The notes: a model not told the origin generated them from the sequence alone. DNA of 64,000 nucleotides from Hoeflea sp. IMCC20628 (GCF_001011155.1 NZ_CP011479.1:266501-330500), one strand, 5' to 3'. Shown: positions 1-9,738, numbered from the stretch's first letter. Made by a program: numbers and translations.

Positions 1-1011
1 CCAGCCTTCCTTCTCGGCGACCAGTGCCAGATACTCTTTCGACGTTGCCCATTCGACGAATTTCTTCGCGGACTCTGCCTTTTGAGTGCCGGCAGGGATG
101 CCAAGCGACCATGCCCAGAGCCAGTTGCCGCGCTTGCCCAGACCATTGTCCGGTGCCAGGGCGAAGCCGACCTTGTCGGCAACCTGGGAGTCTGTCGGAT
201 TGGTGACAAAGGATGCCGCCACGGTGGCGTCGATCCACATGCCGCACTTGCCGGTCTGGAACAGGGAAAGGTTCTCGTTGAAGCCGTTGTTGGCCGCACC
301 GGGAGGTCCTGATTCATTCATCATCTCGATGTAGAATGTCAGGGCTTCCTTCCACTCAGGGCTGTCGAACTGGGCGTTCCAGTCCATGTCAAACCACTTG
401 GCGCCGAATGAATTGGCGGTGGCGGTCAGAAACGCCATGTTCTCGCCCCAGCCGGCCTTGCCGCGCAGGCAGATGCCGTAAATGCCGGCATCCTTGTCGG
501 TCATGGCAGCTGCAGCTTCACGGATGAACGTCCAGGTGGGTGCATCCGGCATTTCCATGCCGGCTTTTTCCATCAGGTCGCTGCGGTACATCACCATCGA
601 TGATTCACCGTAGAACGGCGCCGCATAAAGCTCACCGTCGACCGTCAGTCCGCCGCGGATGGCGGGCAGAAGATCGTCAATATCATAGGCTGCAGGCAGA
701 TCGTTGAGTGAAACGAGCCAGCCCTGCTTGCCCCAGATAGGCACTTCATAGGTGCCGATGGTCATTACGTCATATTGGCCGCCCTTGGTGGCGATGTCGG
801 TGGTGACGCGCTGACGCAGGATGTTTTCTTCCAGCGTTACCCATTCCAGTTCGATGTCCGGGTTTTTTGCCGTGAAATCGTCGGATAGTTTCTGCATCCG
901 GATCATATCGCCATTGTTGACCATGGCGATCGTCAGCCTCTCAGCAAGCGCAGCCGTGCTAAGCATCGACAACGCCGACGCGCACAAAAGCGCGTTTGCA
1001 AATCTTTTCAT
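1..1011 (-). CDS. Polyol/sugar ABC transporter substrate-binding protein (partial, C-terminus outside window)
   Basis: This is a periplasmic solute-binding protein of the family that delivers sorbitol, mannitol or related polyols to an ABC importer (SmoE/MtlE-like). The reading frame is open from the ATG at 1011 to the window edge, about 337 residues, so the C-terminal part and the permease and ATPase genes lie outside. Residues 1-23 form a Sec signal peptide ending in AALA. The mature part has the family's look, with repeated W/Y-rich ligand-binding segments (GKAGWGENMAF, a WFDMDWN segment, LFQTGKCGMW). It follows a HAD phosphatase and a SorC-type regulator on the same strand, an arrangement known from alphaproteobacterial polyol operons. 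The exact substrate cannot be told from sequence. Confidence 0.88.
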   Translation of the reverse strand, partial: MKRFANALLCASALSMLSTAALAERLTIAMVNNGDMIRMQKLSDDFTAKNPDIELEWVTLEENILRQRVTTDIATKGGQYDVMTIGTYEVPIWGKQGWLVSLNDLPAAYDIDDLLPAIRGGLTVDGELYAAPFYGESSMVMYRSDLMEKAGMEMPDAPTWTFIREAAAAMTDKDAGIYGICLRGKAGWGENMAFLTATANSFGAKWFDMDWNAQFDSPEWKEALTFYIEMMNESGPPGAANNGFNENLSLFQTGKCGMWIDATVAASFVTNPTDSQVADKVGFALAPDNGLGKRGNWLWAWSLGIPAGTQKAESAKKFVEWATSKEYLALVAEKEGW

Positions 1012-1053
1012 GAATTCCTCCCAAAGCCCGACATGGGCAAATGCCAATTAGAC

Positions 1054-1069
1054 GGGCAAATATTCGCCC
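1054..1069. promoter_or_regulatory. Inverted repeat upstream of the substrate-binding gene (possible operator)
   Basis: GGGCAAATATTCGCCC is a dyad with four-base outer arms and an AT-rich centre, 43-58 bases upstream of the substrate-binding gene start. A second GGGCAAAT copy lies at 1035-1042, so the element is partly duplicated. The position fits an operator for the SorC-type regulator encoded next door, but the binding protein is inferred. Confidence 0.35.
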
Positions 1070-1172
1070 AACTACAGATTCGAGTCAAGGCAGATTCTAT
1101 GCTGCACCTGCACAAAGACCGGCCACATTTGAGAATAATTATATATTTTCAGTAGTTTGTATGAACAATATT

Positions 1173-1191
1173 TTGCTCAATGATTGAGCAA
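1173..1191. promoter_or_regulatory. Perfect 19-bp palindrome with outer arms at the 3' end of the SorC-type regulator gene
   Basis: TTGCTCAATGATTGAGCAA is a perfect dyad around G1182. Outer arms GAACAAT (1163-1169) and ATTGTTC (1191-1197) extend it. It overlaps the last codons and stop of the regulator gene and lies about 165 bases upstream of the substrate-binding gene. It may be the regulator's operator, or a weak terminator or processing hairpin, since the minus-strand transcript would read AATATTG after the stem. The sequence does not decide between these. Confidence 0.45.
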
Positions 1192-2133
1192 TTGTTCTGC
1201 TGTAGCTTCGTCCGTGATCAATCCATTGATCAGATTTCCCCGCATTGCTGCGAGAATTGCCTCGGACTTGATTGTCCCCACGGCAATGGCAATGACCGGC
1301 TTTGACGGCGAAATCTGCAGCACGGCGCTGGCCACCCGGTCATTGGTCAGACCGTCGATCAGCTTGCCGTTGCGGTCGAACACCCAGGATGTGATCTCTC
1401 CGATGCCGCCGGCCTTGCGCATGGCGCGCATCTCTTCGCGGCTGACAAACCCGTCTATGAGCAACGGCGCATTGTCGCCAATATTGCCGATTCCGACAAA
1501 GGTGATGTCGGCCTGCCGGGCCAGTTCGAGAATGTTGTGAACAGCCTCCTGCTGTTGCAGCAGCTGCTTTTCCTCCATGGAACGGGCGAACACCGGCAAC
1601 GGCATCGGGTAATGCCGGGCGTTGACCCGGTCGGCCATGCGGATAACCACGTTGTAAGGCGTAGCGGCTCCATCCGACATCATGTTGCCGAGCAACGAGA
1701 CAATCCGGTGTTGCGGGCAATCCATCTTGGGCAATTGCTCGACACAGGCCCGCAGCGCGCGGCCCGTGCCCAGGGCAATGATTTTCGGGTGATCCGATTT
1801 GAGGATGCGCTCGATTTCGCTGGCGGCCAGTTGGGCCACTCCGGTCAGTGCCGCCGGCGCATCAGGATCGGTCGGCGCCACCTCGCAGGTGATCAGGCCG
1901 AATTTTTTGGTCAGGCGGTGAGCCAGTTCCATGCAGTTGGCAATCGGATGGTCAAGCCTGACCTTGACCAGCTTTTCACTGACGGCAAGTGACACCAGTC
2001 GCTGGGCAGATTGCCGCGAGACGCCGAGTTTGCGGGCTATCTCGTCCTGGGTGTTACCGGCCACATAATAGAGCCAACCGGCGCGGGCAGCGTCGTCGAG
2101 ACGGCTGGTTTCGTGATCGCCCGCAATGCTCAT
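1177..2133 (-). CDS. SorC/DeoR-type sugar-binding transcriptional regulator
   Basis: This 318-residue regulator has an N-terminal helix-turn-helix (about residues 20-60, with TQDEIARKLGVSRQSAQRL) followed by a SorC-type sugar-binding domain related to sugar-phosphate isomerases. Family members bind DNA as tetramers and release it when a phosphorylated sugar binds. I chose the ATG at 2133 because it overlaps the stop of the upstream HAD gene as ATGA, which indicates translational coupling. A start at 2196 is open but would overlap that gene by 67 bases. Its place between a sugar phosphatase and a polyol-binding protein suggests it controls this uptake operon. Candidate operators are the dyads at 1054 and 1173. 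Confidence 0.88.
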   Translation of the reverse strand: MSIAGDHETSRLDDAARAGWLYYVAGNTQDEIARKLGVSRQSAQRLVSLAVSEKLVKVRLDHPIANCMELAHRLTKKFGLITCEVAPTDPDAPAALTGVAQLAASEIERILKSDHPKIIALGTGRALRACVEQLPKMDCPQHRIVSLLGNMMSDGAATPYNVVIRMADRVNARHYPMPLPVFARSMEEKQLLQQQEAVHNILELARQADITFVGIGNIGDNAPLLIDGFVSREEMRAMRKAGGIGEITSWVFDRNGKLIDGLTNDRVASAVLQISPSKPVIAIAVGTIKSEAILAAMRGNLINGLITDEATAEQLLNH

Positions 2134-2852
2134 GTGTCCATCCATCCGTTCGTCTGCCGATTGGCTTGAGGCACCATTTCCAAGAAATGCTCCCATTTGT
2201 CAAAGCAATGTACGGTGCCGTTCAGCGTCAGCGTCTCTTCGTCAATCCCGCGAAGATGGCTGCCGCCGGTAAAGCGCAGCACCTCCATGCCGGCATTTTG
2301 CGCCGCCTGAATGCCGGGAAGCGAATCTTCGATCACCAGGCATTTGGCTGGATCGGTGTTCATGCGCTCGGCGGCATGCAGAAACAGATCGGGCGCAGGC
2401 TTGCCGCGGGCAACTTCAGATGCTGTGAAAATCCGTGCATCGAAAAACCCGGCTAGTCCGGTCAGTTCGAGCGACCGCAGCGCGCGCTTGGGGGTGCTGC
2501 TGGTGGCCACGCAGGTTCTGGTGGTCAACTGCCCAAGCAGGGCCTTGATGCCGAGGGTCGGAACCAGCTCCTGCTGGAAGCGGGCCAGAAGTTCGGTGCG
2601 GTATTTCTCCTCGAAATCGGTTCCCGGCAGATAGCCATGGGAATTGCGGATTTCGGCTGCAACCTTGGCCCAGCTGCGGCCGAGAAAATGGGTTTGCACA
2701 TGGGCGGTGTCGACCTTCACCCCGACGCTTGCCAGAGCGTCGATAAGCACGCGGGCGCTGATCACCTCACTGTCAATGAGGACGCCATCGCAGTCAAAGA
2801 TGATCAGTTCGGGATCGGGTGAAATCAGCGTCAGGCCTCGATTGAATTCCAA
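2130..2852 (-). CDS. HAD-superfamily sugar phosphatase / beta-phosphoglucomutase-like hydrolase
   Basis: This 240-residue HAD hydrolase shows motif I FDCDGVLIDSE near residues 19-29, motif II in the TSSTPKRA segment, the conserved lysine region ARGKPAPDLF and motif IV VIEDSLPGI. The helical cap follows motif I, as in beta-phosphoglucomutase and 2-deoxyglucose-6-phosphatase relatives. It probably dephosphorylates or isomerises a hexose or polyol phosphate, and polyol operons in alphaproteobacteria often carry such a gene. The only available in-frame start before motif I is TTG at 2852; an in-frame stop lies ten codons upstream and no ATG exists, so translation may be weak. The stop overlaps the start of the SorC-type regulator. 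Confidence 0.85.
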   Translation of the reverse strand: MEFNRGLTLISPDPELIIFDCDGVLIDSEVISARVLIDALASVGVKVDTAHVQTHFLGRSWAKVAAEIRNSHGYLPGTDFEEKYRTELLARFQQELVPTLGIKALLGQLTTRTCVATSSTPKRALRSLELTGLAGFFDARIFTASEVARGKPAPDLFLHAAERMNTDPAKCLVIEDSLPGIQAAQNAGMEVLRFTGGSHLRGIDEETLTLNGTVHCFDKWEHFLEMVPQANRQTNGWMDT

Positions 2853-3041
2853 GCCGAACCCGATAGCACAGGCGGCGCTTCAAGGGCAGTGCGATGTGCG
2901 TGATAGCTTCACACGAACGTGCAGAGTTTTTTATCCTTACCGGCTGGTTCACGGTCATAACAGGTAACTTTTGATCTGGAACGTGAATGAGTGTCATAGT
3001 ACAGGTCCGCTTCTTTCAATTACGCAAGTCCGGATGCCGTC

Positions 3042-4103
3042 TTGAAACGTTCAGTCATTGCCTGCACCGCAGCGCTCGCCCTTCTCACCGGTGTTCCCGC
3101 GTATAGCGAGACGCCTTTGGCTGTCGAAATTGTCGTCGCCACGATGAGCGTCGAACAACAGACATTCTCCCTGACCGGCGAAATCCGACCGAGGGAATCG
3201 CTGATGGCGGCGTTTCCCATTGGTGGCCGCGTGACAGAGGTTTTGGCCGATCTTGGCGCCAAGGTGGAGAGCAACGCGCCGCTTGCGCGACTTGATTCGA
3301 TCCAGCAGGAGTTGGCGCTGAGAACTGCGGAGGCCGGATTGAGAACGGCCCAGGCTGACCACCTGCAAGCAATCGAAGATCTGCGTCGCGCCGAGGCGCT
3401 TTTGGCCAGCGGGGCAACGACGCGTGCAACGCGGGATGCAACCGATGACGCGCTGCGGGCTGCTGAAGGTGCGCTCGAGCTGGCAGAAGCTGATTGGGAT
3501 CGCGCCACCAAAGCCCTTGCTGACACTGTGCTGCGCGCACCATCCGCTTCCACGGTGATCAGTCGAATGATCGAGCCGGGTCAGATCATCGGCGCTGCGC
3601 AAACTGCAATGGAGCTGGCACTGGACAAGGGATTTGAAGCGGTTTTCGAAGTGCCGGAGGCCATGTTGATCGGCGAGGCCCCGAGCTCCGGTATAGTGCT
3701 GTCGCGATTTTCCAAGCCCGAGGAAGGGTTTGGGGGCAGACTGACCGAGGTTTCTCCGCTGATTGATCCCAAGACCGGTACCGTTGCTGCGAAAGTAGAG
3801 GTGCTTGACCCGCCTGTTGGACTAGGCTTCGGCGAACCGGTGCGAGGAACAGCGTCGCGGCCGGCGGAAGCTCAGGTGAGCCTGCCCTATACATCAATGA
3901 GCGCCACGGCAGATGGACCTGCAGTCTGGCGTGTTGATCAGGAGACCATGCATGTCGTTCTCCAACCCGTCGAGATAGATCGTTATGAAACCGGCCGGTT
4001 CCTGCTCAGCGGTGGCGTGGAGGAAGGCGATTGGATCGTCACCAAAGGCGCCCAACTGCTTTATCCCGGACGCTTGGTTCGCCGCGTGGGAGAAGACCAA
4101 TGA
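3042..4103 (+). CDS. RND efflux periplasmic adaptor subunit (first of two)
   Basis: This 353-residue membrane fusion protein begins with a signal peptide (residues 1-21). It continues with a barrel-sandwich (biotinyl-lipoyl-like) half-motif around IGGRVTEVLADLGAKV, an alpha-helical hairpin rich in Ala, Glu and Arg (about residues 90-165), and the second half-motif near VLRAPSASTVISRMIEPG. It should link an inner-membrane RND pump to an outer-membrane channel. The stop overlaps the start of a second adaptor as ATGA, so the three genes to 8229 form one coupled operon. Two adaptors encoded in tandem may form a mixed hexamer. The substrate is unknown. Confidence 0.9.
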   Translation: MKRSVIACTAALALLTGVPAYSETPLAVEIVVATMSVEQQTFSLTGEIRPRESLMAAFPIGGRVTEVLADLGAKVESNAPLARLDSIQQELALRTAEAGLRTAQADHLQAIEDLRRAEALLASGATTRATRDATDDALRAAEGALELAEADWDRATKALADTVLRAPSASTVISRMIEPGQIIGAAQTAMELALDKGFEAVFEVPEAMLIGEAPSSGIVLSRFSKPEEGFGGRLTEVSPLIDPKTGTVAAKVEVLDPPVGLGFGEPVRGTASRPAEAQVSLPYTSMSATADGPAVWRVDQETMHVVLQPVEIDRYETGRFLLSGGVEEGDWIVTKGAQLLYPGRLVRRVGEDQ

Positions 4104-5143
4104 GATTTGCGGTTTTGCTGTCAGCCCTCTCCCTTTGCCTGGCAATGCCTGCAAAAGCCGATGAGCCGGTTCGCCCGGTGGTTTCGATGCTGGTCGATCC
4201 GCAAGCCGGAATTTCGCTCAGTTACACCGGAATAGTCGCCGCCCGCATTGAAACCGCGCTCGGCTTTCCCATGATTGGCACCATCGCCGCCCGTCCGGTC
4301 GACACCGGCGATCTGGTCAAGAAGGGGGATGTTCTTGCACGCCTCGATACCGAGGATTTGAATGCGGATTTGCGCACTGCTGATGCCGGGGTCACGGTCT
4401 CCAAGGCACAGTTGCGATCGGCAACGGATGCGCGCGAGCGGGCAAAGACCCTGGCAGAGCGGGGCGTTGGCAGCGCGACACGGCTCGAAGATGCAGAACG
4501 GGCGCTGGTTTCGGCACAGGCGCAACTGGAGCAGGCCCAGGCTTCGTATGCGCGCGCCGCTGATATCCTTGATCTGGCGACGCTGACCGCCCCCTATGAT
4601 GGGGTTGTTGTCGAGACCTTCGCAGAGCCTGGCGCAACCTTGTCCGCCGGACAAGCGGTCCTCAAGCTATCGGCCATCGGCGAGCGGGAAATCGTGATTG
4701 ATGTGTCGGAGGCAGAGGCGGCCCTGCGCGCACCGGGTGACCGGTTTGCAGCCAGCTTGATTGCAAGTGAAGCAATCACGACCGGCGCAGTACTGGCCCG
4801 TATTGATCCGGTGGCCGAGCGCGCCACCCGGACCTACCGGCTTCATCTGACGTTGGAAAACGCACCTGCGGAATTCAGGCTTGGCTCGCTGGTGCGGGTT
4901 TTGCCCGCCGGTGGCAAGGATACGGATATTGTCCTGCCTGTATCGGCGGTGCTTGATCCACCCGCAGTCTGGGTCGTCGACAGGAGTACCAACCAGGTCA
5001 CTTTGAAGCAGATCAGTATTACCAGCGTCGCCGGTGATTTCGCCATCATCAGCTCAGGACTTGCTGCTGGTGACGAGGTAATCGTCAAAGGCATCCATTC
5101 ATTGCAAGAAGGGCAGGCCGTTGGCCCGCGTGTGTCGGAATGA
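4100..5143 (+). CDS. RND efflux periplasmic adaptor subunit (second of two)
   Basis: This is a 347-residue membrane fusion protein with signal peptide 1-20, lipoyl-type segments (GTIAARPVDTGDLVKKGDVL and LTAPYDGVVVETFAEPG), a coiled-coil hairpin between them and a C-terminal beta-barrel and membrane-proximal domain. I placed the start at the ATG at 4100, which overlaps the previous stop. A longer open frame from 4031 would lie inside the upstream gene. Its own stop overlaps the pump start as ATGA. It resembles the first adaptor in plan but is clearly diverged in sequence, so the two are probably not interchangeable copies. Confidence 0.9.
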   Translation: MRFAVLLSALSLCLAMPAKADEPVRPVVSMLVDPQAGISLSYTGIVAARIETALGFPMIGTIAARPVDTGDLVKKGDVLARLDTEDLNADLRTADAGVTVSKAQLRSATDARERAKTLAERGVGSATRLEDAERALVSAQAQLEQAQASYARAADILDLATLTAPYDGVVVETFAEPGATLSAGQAVLKLSAIGEREIVIDVSEAEAALRAPGDRFAASLIASEAITTGAVLARIDPVAERATRTYRLHLTLENAPAEFRLGSLVRVLPAGGKDTDIVLPVSAVLDPPAVWVVDRSTNQVTLKQISITSVAGDFAIISSGLAAGDEVIVKGIHSLQEGQAVGPRVSE

Positions 5144-8100
5144 AAACTTTCAATCTCTCCGACTGGGCTCTGAAGCATCGTTCGCTTGTCTGGTTTCTGA
5201 TGATCGTGTCGCTGGTTGCGGGGATCCTTTCCTACATGTCCATCGGGCGTGAAGAAGATCCGAATTTTGCGATCAAGACGATGATCATCTCGGCGGCGCT
5301 GCCGGGCGCTGATACGCGCGAAACGCTGACGCAGGTCACGGACAGGATCGAGAAAAAGCTCGAGGATCTTGGTGAGCTGGATTTCACCCGTTCGGTCACC
5401 CGTCCTGGCGAAAGCATCGTCTTCGTCGAGCTATTACCGACGACACGCGCCAAGAATCTGCCGGAAATCTGGCAGCGAGTCCGCAACATGATGTCCGATA
5501 TCCGGGGGGAGTTTCCGGCCGAGTTCGCCGGCTTCAAATTCAATGACAGTTTTGGCGATGTTTACGGAAATCTGTACGCGTTCACGTCTGATGGTTTCTC
5601 GCCGCGCGAGGTGCGCGATTATGCCGAATCCGTTCGCCGTTCCGCGCAAGGATTTCCGGATGCAGGCAAGGTGGAACTCTTCGGCACGCGCGACGAGGTG
5701 ATCTATCTGGAATTTTCGACAGAGCGTCTGGCTGCCATGGGGTTGAACCAGGCTGCGGTACAGGCGACGCTGGCGGCTCAGAACGCGATCATTCCTTCAG
5801 GTGTGATCGATACCGGTCCGGAACGTGTTCTGGTGCGGATCGGAGGCCAGTTCTCCGGTGCCGAAAGTCTTGAAGATATCAACCTGCGGGTCGGTGACCG
5901 GTTTTTCCGGCTGACCGATGTTGCCGATATTCGCCGATCCTATGAGGATCCGGCATCGGCTTTGTTCCGCTACAACGGCCAGGAAGCCGTAGGCCTGGCG
6001 GTCGGAATGCGGCAGGGTGCCAATATCGTCGATTTTGGCGAAGAGCTGAGCGCGGTGATCGAGAAAGCCCAGGCCGGCCTGCCAATCGGTGTCGATGTTC
6101 ATCAGGTGGCCGACCAACCCCATGTGGTGGAGGAAGCGGTCGGACATTTTCTGCAGGCACTGGTCGAAGCGGTGTTGATCGTGCTGGCAGTGAGTTTCAT
6201 TTCGCTCGGCATGCGGGCCGGGCTGGTTGTCGCCCTGACAATCCCGCTGGTGCTGGCGATCACCTTCGTGGTGATGAACTATACCGGGTTTACACTGCAG
6301 CGCATTTCGCTTGGCGCACTGATCATCGCGCTCGGCCTTCTCGTCGATGACGCGATGATCGCAATCGAGACCATGATTTCACGGCTTGAGCGGGGCGAAT
6401 CCCTGACAAAATCCGCCTCCTACGCCTGGACGTCCATTGCCTTCCCGATGCTTTCGGGAACGCTGGTGACCGTGGCTGGATTCATTCCCATCGGCCTCAA
6501 CACGTCGGCTGCGGGCGAATTCACTTTCTCGCTGTTTGTGGTGATTGCGGTTTCGCTGACGGTCTCGTGGATTGTTGCCGTGCTTTTTGCGCCGCTGCTG
6601 GGCGTGACATTCCTGCCGGCCAAATTGAAACACCACAGTGGCAAGCCGGGCCGGGTACGCAAGACATTCCATACGCTGCTCAAGGCCAGCATGAACCACC
6701 GCTGGATCACCATCGGGTTGACGCTGGCCGTCTTCGCCTTTTCGGTCTTCAGCATGCGTTTCGTCGAGCAGCAGTTTTTCCCCAGTTCTGACCGTCCGGA
6801 ACTCATCCTCGATTTCACGTTGCCGCAAAACGCCTCTATTTCGCAGACATCTGCGGAAATGGCGCGGATGGAAAGCCGGCTGGAGGGCAATGAAAACGTC
6901 CTGTTCTGGTCGACCTATGTCGGACAGGGGGCGCCGCGTTTCCTTCTCGCTTATGACGTCACAACTCCGGCTCCGAATATCGGCCAGATCGTGATTCAGA
7001 CCCCGTCGGTGGAGGCACGTGACGCGCTCAGGGCCGAACTCAACGCGACCGCCGCAACCGATTTTCCCGGCGTTGATATCTTCGTCAAGCTGCTTGAAAT
7101 AGGGCCTCCTGTCGGCCGGCCGGTGCAATATCGCATTTCGGGACCCGGTATCGAAACTCTGCGCGATTATGCCCGCGACCTGACAGCAGTTGTTGCTTCC
7201 GATGAGCGGCTCGAGGGGGTTGTCATGGACTGGAACGAGCCTGCCCGAGTGGTTCGGGTGGACATTCTGCAGGACAAGGCCCGGCAACTCGGGATTACGC
7301 AGCGCGATATCGCCTCCGCACTGAACGCGATCTACGATGGCGCTTCGGTAACCCAGCTTCGCGACGCGGCTTATCTGGTGGACATCGTCGCGCGTGGAGA
7401 TGCGCCTTCTCGCCAGTCGGTGGAGGCATTGGCTGCACTTCAGCTCTCCGGTTCAGGTTCTGCCATCATACCGCTGCGCACGGTGGCGCGGTTCAGTTAC
7501 GAGACCGAGCAACCGGTGATCCATCAGCGCGGCAGAAAACCGACCATCTCCGTCAAGGCTGCAATTTCCACCACAGACCAGCCGGCGACGATTGTGACGG
7601 CTTTGAAAGATCAGATCGAGGCGTTCAACGGGAGCCTTCCGGCGGGCTACCATGTCGAAGTTGGCGGCTCGGTGGCTGAAAGCGCAAAGAGCCAGGCGCC
7701 GATTGCAGCTGTCGTTCCGCTGATGATCCTGATCATGCTGACGCTGATCATGATCCAGGTCCAGAGCTTCAGACTGGCCTTTGTCGTCATATGTGTCGCG
7801 CCTCTCGGGCTTATTGGCGTCGTCGCGGCGTTGGTTCCTTCCGGAGCACCGCTTGGGTTTGTCGCGATCCTGGGTGTTTTGGCGCTGATTGGCATTCTGA
7901 TCCGCAATTCAATCATCCTGATTGACGAGATCGAGGTTTTGCGTGGCAAAGGACAATCCGCATGGGATGCCGTGTTCAATGCGTCGGATGCCAGATCACG
8001 CCCCATCCTGTTGACCGCGGCGGCGGCCAGTCTGGCGCTGATCCCGATCTCCAGGCAGATTTTCTGGGGTCCGATGGCTTATGCGATGATGGGCGGAATC

Positions 8101-8229
8101 ATTGCCGGCACGGTGATCACGCTGTTCTTCGCGCCGGCGCTGTATCTGGCTGTCTTCCGGGTCAAGCGGGAAGACGATGCTGCCGAAGCATCGAACGCAG
8201 GTTCCATTGAGGGCGCTGGTGCCGGGTAA
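5140..8229 (+). CDS. RND-family efflux transporter permease (AcrB/HAE1-like)
   Basis: This 1029-residue inner-membrane pump has the usual RND plan of 12 membrane helices with two large periplasmic loops (after TM1 and TM7). TM4 carries GLLVDDAMIAIET, containing the adjacent acidic pair that relays protons. The protein would use the proton gradient to export hydrophobic or amphipathic compounds from the periplasm. It is coupled to two adaptor genes upstream, and no TolC-like outer-membrane factor follows, so an unlinked channel must be used. It converges with the gene at 8249 with a gap of 19 bases. The substrate cannot be inferred. Confidence 0.93.
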   Translation: MKTFNLSDWALKHRSLVWFLMIVSLVAGILSYMSIGREEDPNFAIKTMIISAALPGADTRETLTQVTDRIEKKLEDLGELDFTRSVTRPGESIVFVELLPTTRAKNLPEIWQRVRNMMSDIRGEFPAEFAGFKFNDSFGDVYGNLYAFTSDGFSPREVRDYAESVRRSAQGFPDAGKVELFGTRDEVIYLEFSTERLAAMGLNQAAVQATLAAQNAIIPSGVIDTGPERVLVRIGGQFSGAESLEDINLRVGDRFFRLTDVADIRRSYEDPASALFRYNGQEAVGLAVGMRQGANIVDFGEELSAVIEKAQAGLPIGVDVHQVADQPHVVEEAVGHFLQALVEAVLIVLAVSFISLGMRAGLVVALTIPLVLAITFVVMNYTGFTLQRISLGALIIALGLLVDDAMIAIETMISRLERGESLTKSASYAWTSIAFPMLSGTLVTVAGFIPIGLNTSAAGEFTFSLFVVIAVSLTVSWIVAVLFAPLLGVTFLPAKLKHHSGKPGRVRKTFHTLLKASMNHRWITIGLTLAVFAFSVFSMRFVEQQFFPSSDRPELILDFTLPQNASISQTSAEMARMESRLEGNENVLFWSTYVGQGAPRFLLAYDVTTPAPNIGQIVIQTPSVEARDALRAELNATAATDFPGVDIFVKLLEIGPPVGRPVQYRISGPGIETLRDYARDLTAVVASDERLEGVVMDWNEPARVVRVDILQDKARQLGITQRDIASALNAIYDGASVTQLRDAAYLVDIVARGDAPSRQSVEALAALQLSGSGSAIIPLRTVARFSYETEQPVIHQRGRKPTISVKAAISTTDQPATIVTALKDQIEAFNGSLPAGYHVEVGGSVAESAKSQAPIAAVVPLMILIMLTLIMIQVQSFRLAFVVICVAPLGLIGVVAALVPSGAPLGFVAILGVLALIGILIRNSIILIDEIEVLRGKGQSAWDAVFNASDARSRPILLTAAAASLALIPISRQIFWGPMAYAMMGGIIAGTVITLFFAPALYLAVFRVKREDDAAEASNAGSIEGAGAG

Positions 8230-8248
8230 GCGATTGATGGTTCGACCG

Positions 8249-9424
8249 TCAGGCAGGTTGTCCGATGACGGCCCCGGAGTTCCGGTGTTTCTCAAGTCCC
8301 TCGGTAAATTCCCCGATCAGGGATCTGACAACCTCTTTCTGGGCTTCCTTGGTGCTGGCACCGCCAGCAATTGCTGTCGCGTGTACTGAGCGTTGCCTGT
8401 CGGCGCTGGTGCCTCTATCGATTATGCTCCGTGTTGACTGAACCTCGCTCCAGCATCCCAGAGCTTCGGCATCTTCACGGACCATGTCGATGATCTCTTC
8501 GAGCAGTTCGGTGAAGGCAACGACTTCGCCCCTGGCGAAATCGATCATGCCGTTTTTCACGCCATAGCGCTGGGCTCGCCAGCGGTTCTCGCCGACAAGA
8601 AACCGGTCATAGATGCGCCAGCGCTGGTTGCTGGTGCGCAGCCGCCACAGCATATGCATGATCGACTGGGTCAGTGCGACGATGGCCAGTGCATCGTCCA
8701 GTCGCGGCGAGACATCGCAAATGCGGGACTCCAGGGTCGGAAATCGCCCGGAGGGGCGCAAGTCCCACCAGATTTTGGTGCTGTCCTCAATCAGACCGCT
8801 GTCGATGATGATCTGCACAGAGCGCTCATATTCAGACCAGGATGAAAACCGCGGCGGCAAGCCGGTTCTGGGCATATTGTCAAACACCGTCAGCCTGTAG
8901 GCATTGAGCCCGGTGTCGTCACCTTTCCAATAGGGCGACGAGGTCGACAGAGCCAGAAGATGCGGCAGGAAGTAGGGAAACTGGGCCATCAGGTCGATGC
9001 GGGTTTCGTCATCGTCGATGCCGACATGTACATGCATGCCGCAGATCAGCATGCGGCGGGCGACACCGCCAAGATCACGCTCGAGTTCCCGGTATCTCGG
9101 TTTGTCGGTGAAGTGCTGTTTATGCCAATCGGCAAAGGGATGGCAGGACACCGCAAGTGGCGCCAGACAATGCTTGCCGGCGACAGAGGCGATTACGGAG
9201 CGCAGGCGAGCCAGATCGGCACCAGCTTCGGATACAGTCCTGCAGACGCCGGTGCCGACTTCGATCTGGCATTGCAGGAACTCGGGACTGACCTGATCTC
9301 CAAGCTCTGCGGCGCATTCGGTCATCAAGGCGTCGGATGCTGCCGCAAGATCGAGGCTTTCGCAATCAACAAGCAGATACTCTTCTTCTACACCAAGGGT
9401 GAAGCTGGGCACACGGTAGCTCAT
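8249..9424 (-). CDS. YbdK-type carboxylate-amine ligase (GCS2 family)
   Basis: This 391-residue protein belongs to the GCS2 family of glutamate-cysteine ligase-like enzymes. It shows the N-terminal [12 protein letters not shown] signature, the [12 protein letters not shown] segment and [19 protein letters not shown], all parts of the ATP-grasp-like glutamine-synthetase fold. E. coli YbdK has weak glutamate-cysteine ligase activity, and the physiological substrate of most members is unknown. I chose ATG 9424 (MSYRVPSF) because family homology begins there; a start at 9451 is possible. It stands alone, converging with the RND operon. Confidence 0.85.
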   Translation of the reverse strand: MSYRVPSFTLGVEEEYLLVDCESLDLAAASDALMTECAAELGDQVSPEFLQCQIEVGTGVCRTVSEAGADLARLRSVIASVAGKHCLAPLAVSCHPFADWHKQHFTDKPRYRELERDLGGVARRMLICGMHVHVGIDDDETRIDLMAQFPYFLPHLLALSTSSPYWKGDDTGLNAYRLTVFDNMPRTGLPPRFSSWSEYERSVQIIIDSGLIEDSTKIWWDLRPSGRFPTLESRICDVSPRLDDALAIVALTQSIMHMLWRLRTSNQRWRIYDRFLVGENRWRAQRYGVKNGMIDFARGEVVAFTELLEEIIDMVREDAEALGCWSEVQSTRSIIDRGTSADRQRSVHATAIAGGASTKEAQKEVVRSLIGEFTEGLEKHRNSGAVIGQPA

Positions 9425-9738
9425 GGGAAGATTTGACCTTGAAAATGGCAAAAGCGCAAGCCGGGTTGAAATCGGGATTGGCTTTGAAACACCGCAACTG
9501 GTCGAAGGTTCCGTCCGATTTCGGCTCTACAACAAGTCCTTTGGCGTATCGCCGCGAAAGAACGCGTCAAGATTGTCGAGCGCGCGAAACCCCGTGGCAT
9601 CGCCGGTTCGCACTGTCGCATTGCCAATATGGGGGCAGCATTTGAAGTCTTGTTGGACGAGTATCTTCGATGAATGTTCTTCAAACCAATGAGAAAAAGC
9701 GTTTCAGGGGCTGATTAAAGCCTGGGTTCGAACAGATA
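9425..9738. other. Non-coding stretch between the ligase and the antiporter
   Basis: About 310 bases separate two minus-strand genes. Open frames on both strands (for example 9423-9692 plus and 9421-9684 minus) have no recognisable domain and poor coding character. I see no strong hairpin. The region probably holds the promoter of the ligase gene and the 3' end of the ligase-side transcript boundary. Confidence 0.4.

Noticed and set aside
2900-2912. GTGATAGCTTCAC palindrome before the RND operon, considered as a CRP-type site
   Set aside because: The half-site spacing is five bases rather than six and the flanks do not match; I see no independent support.
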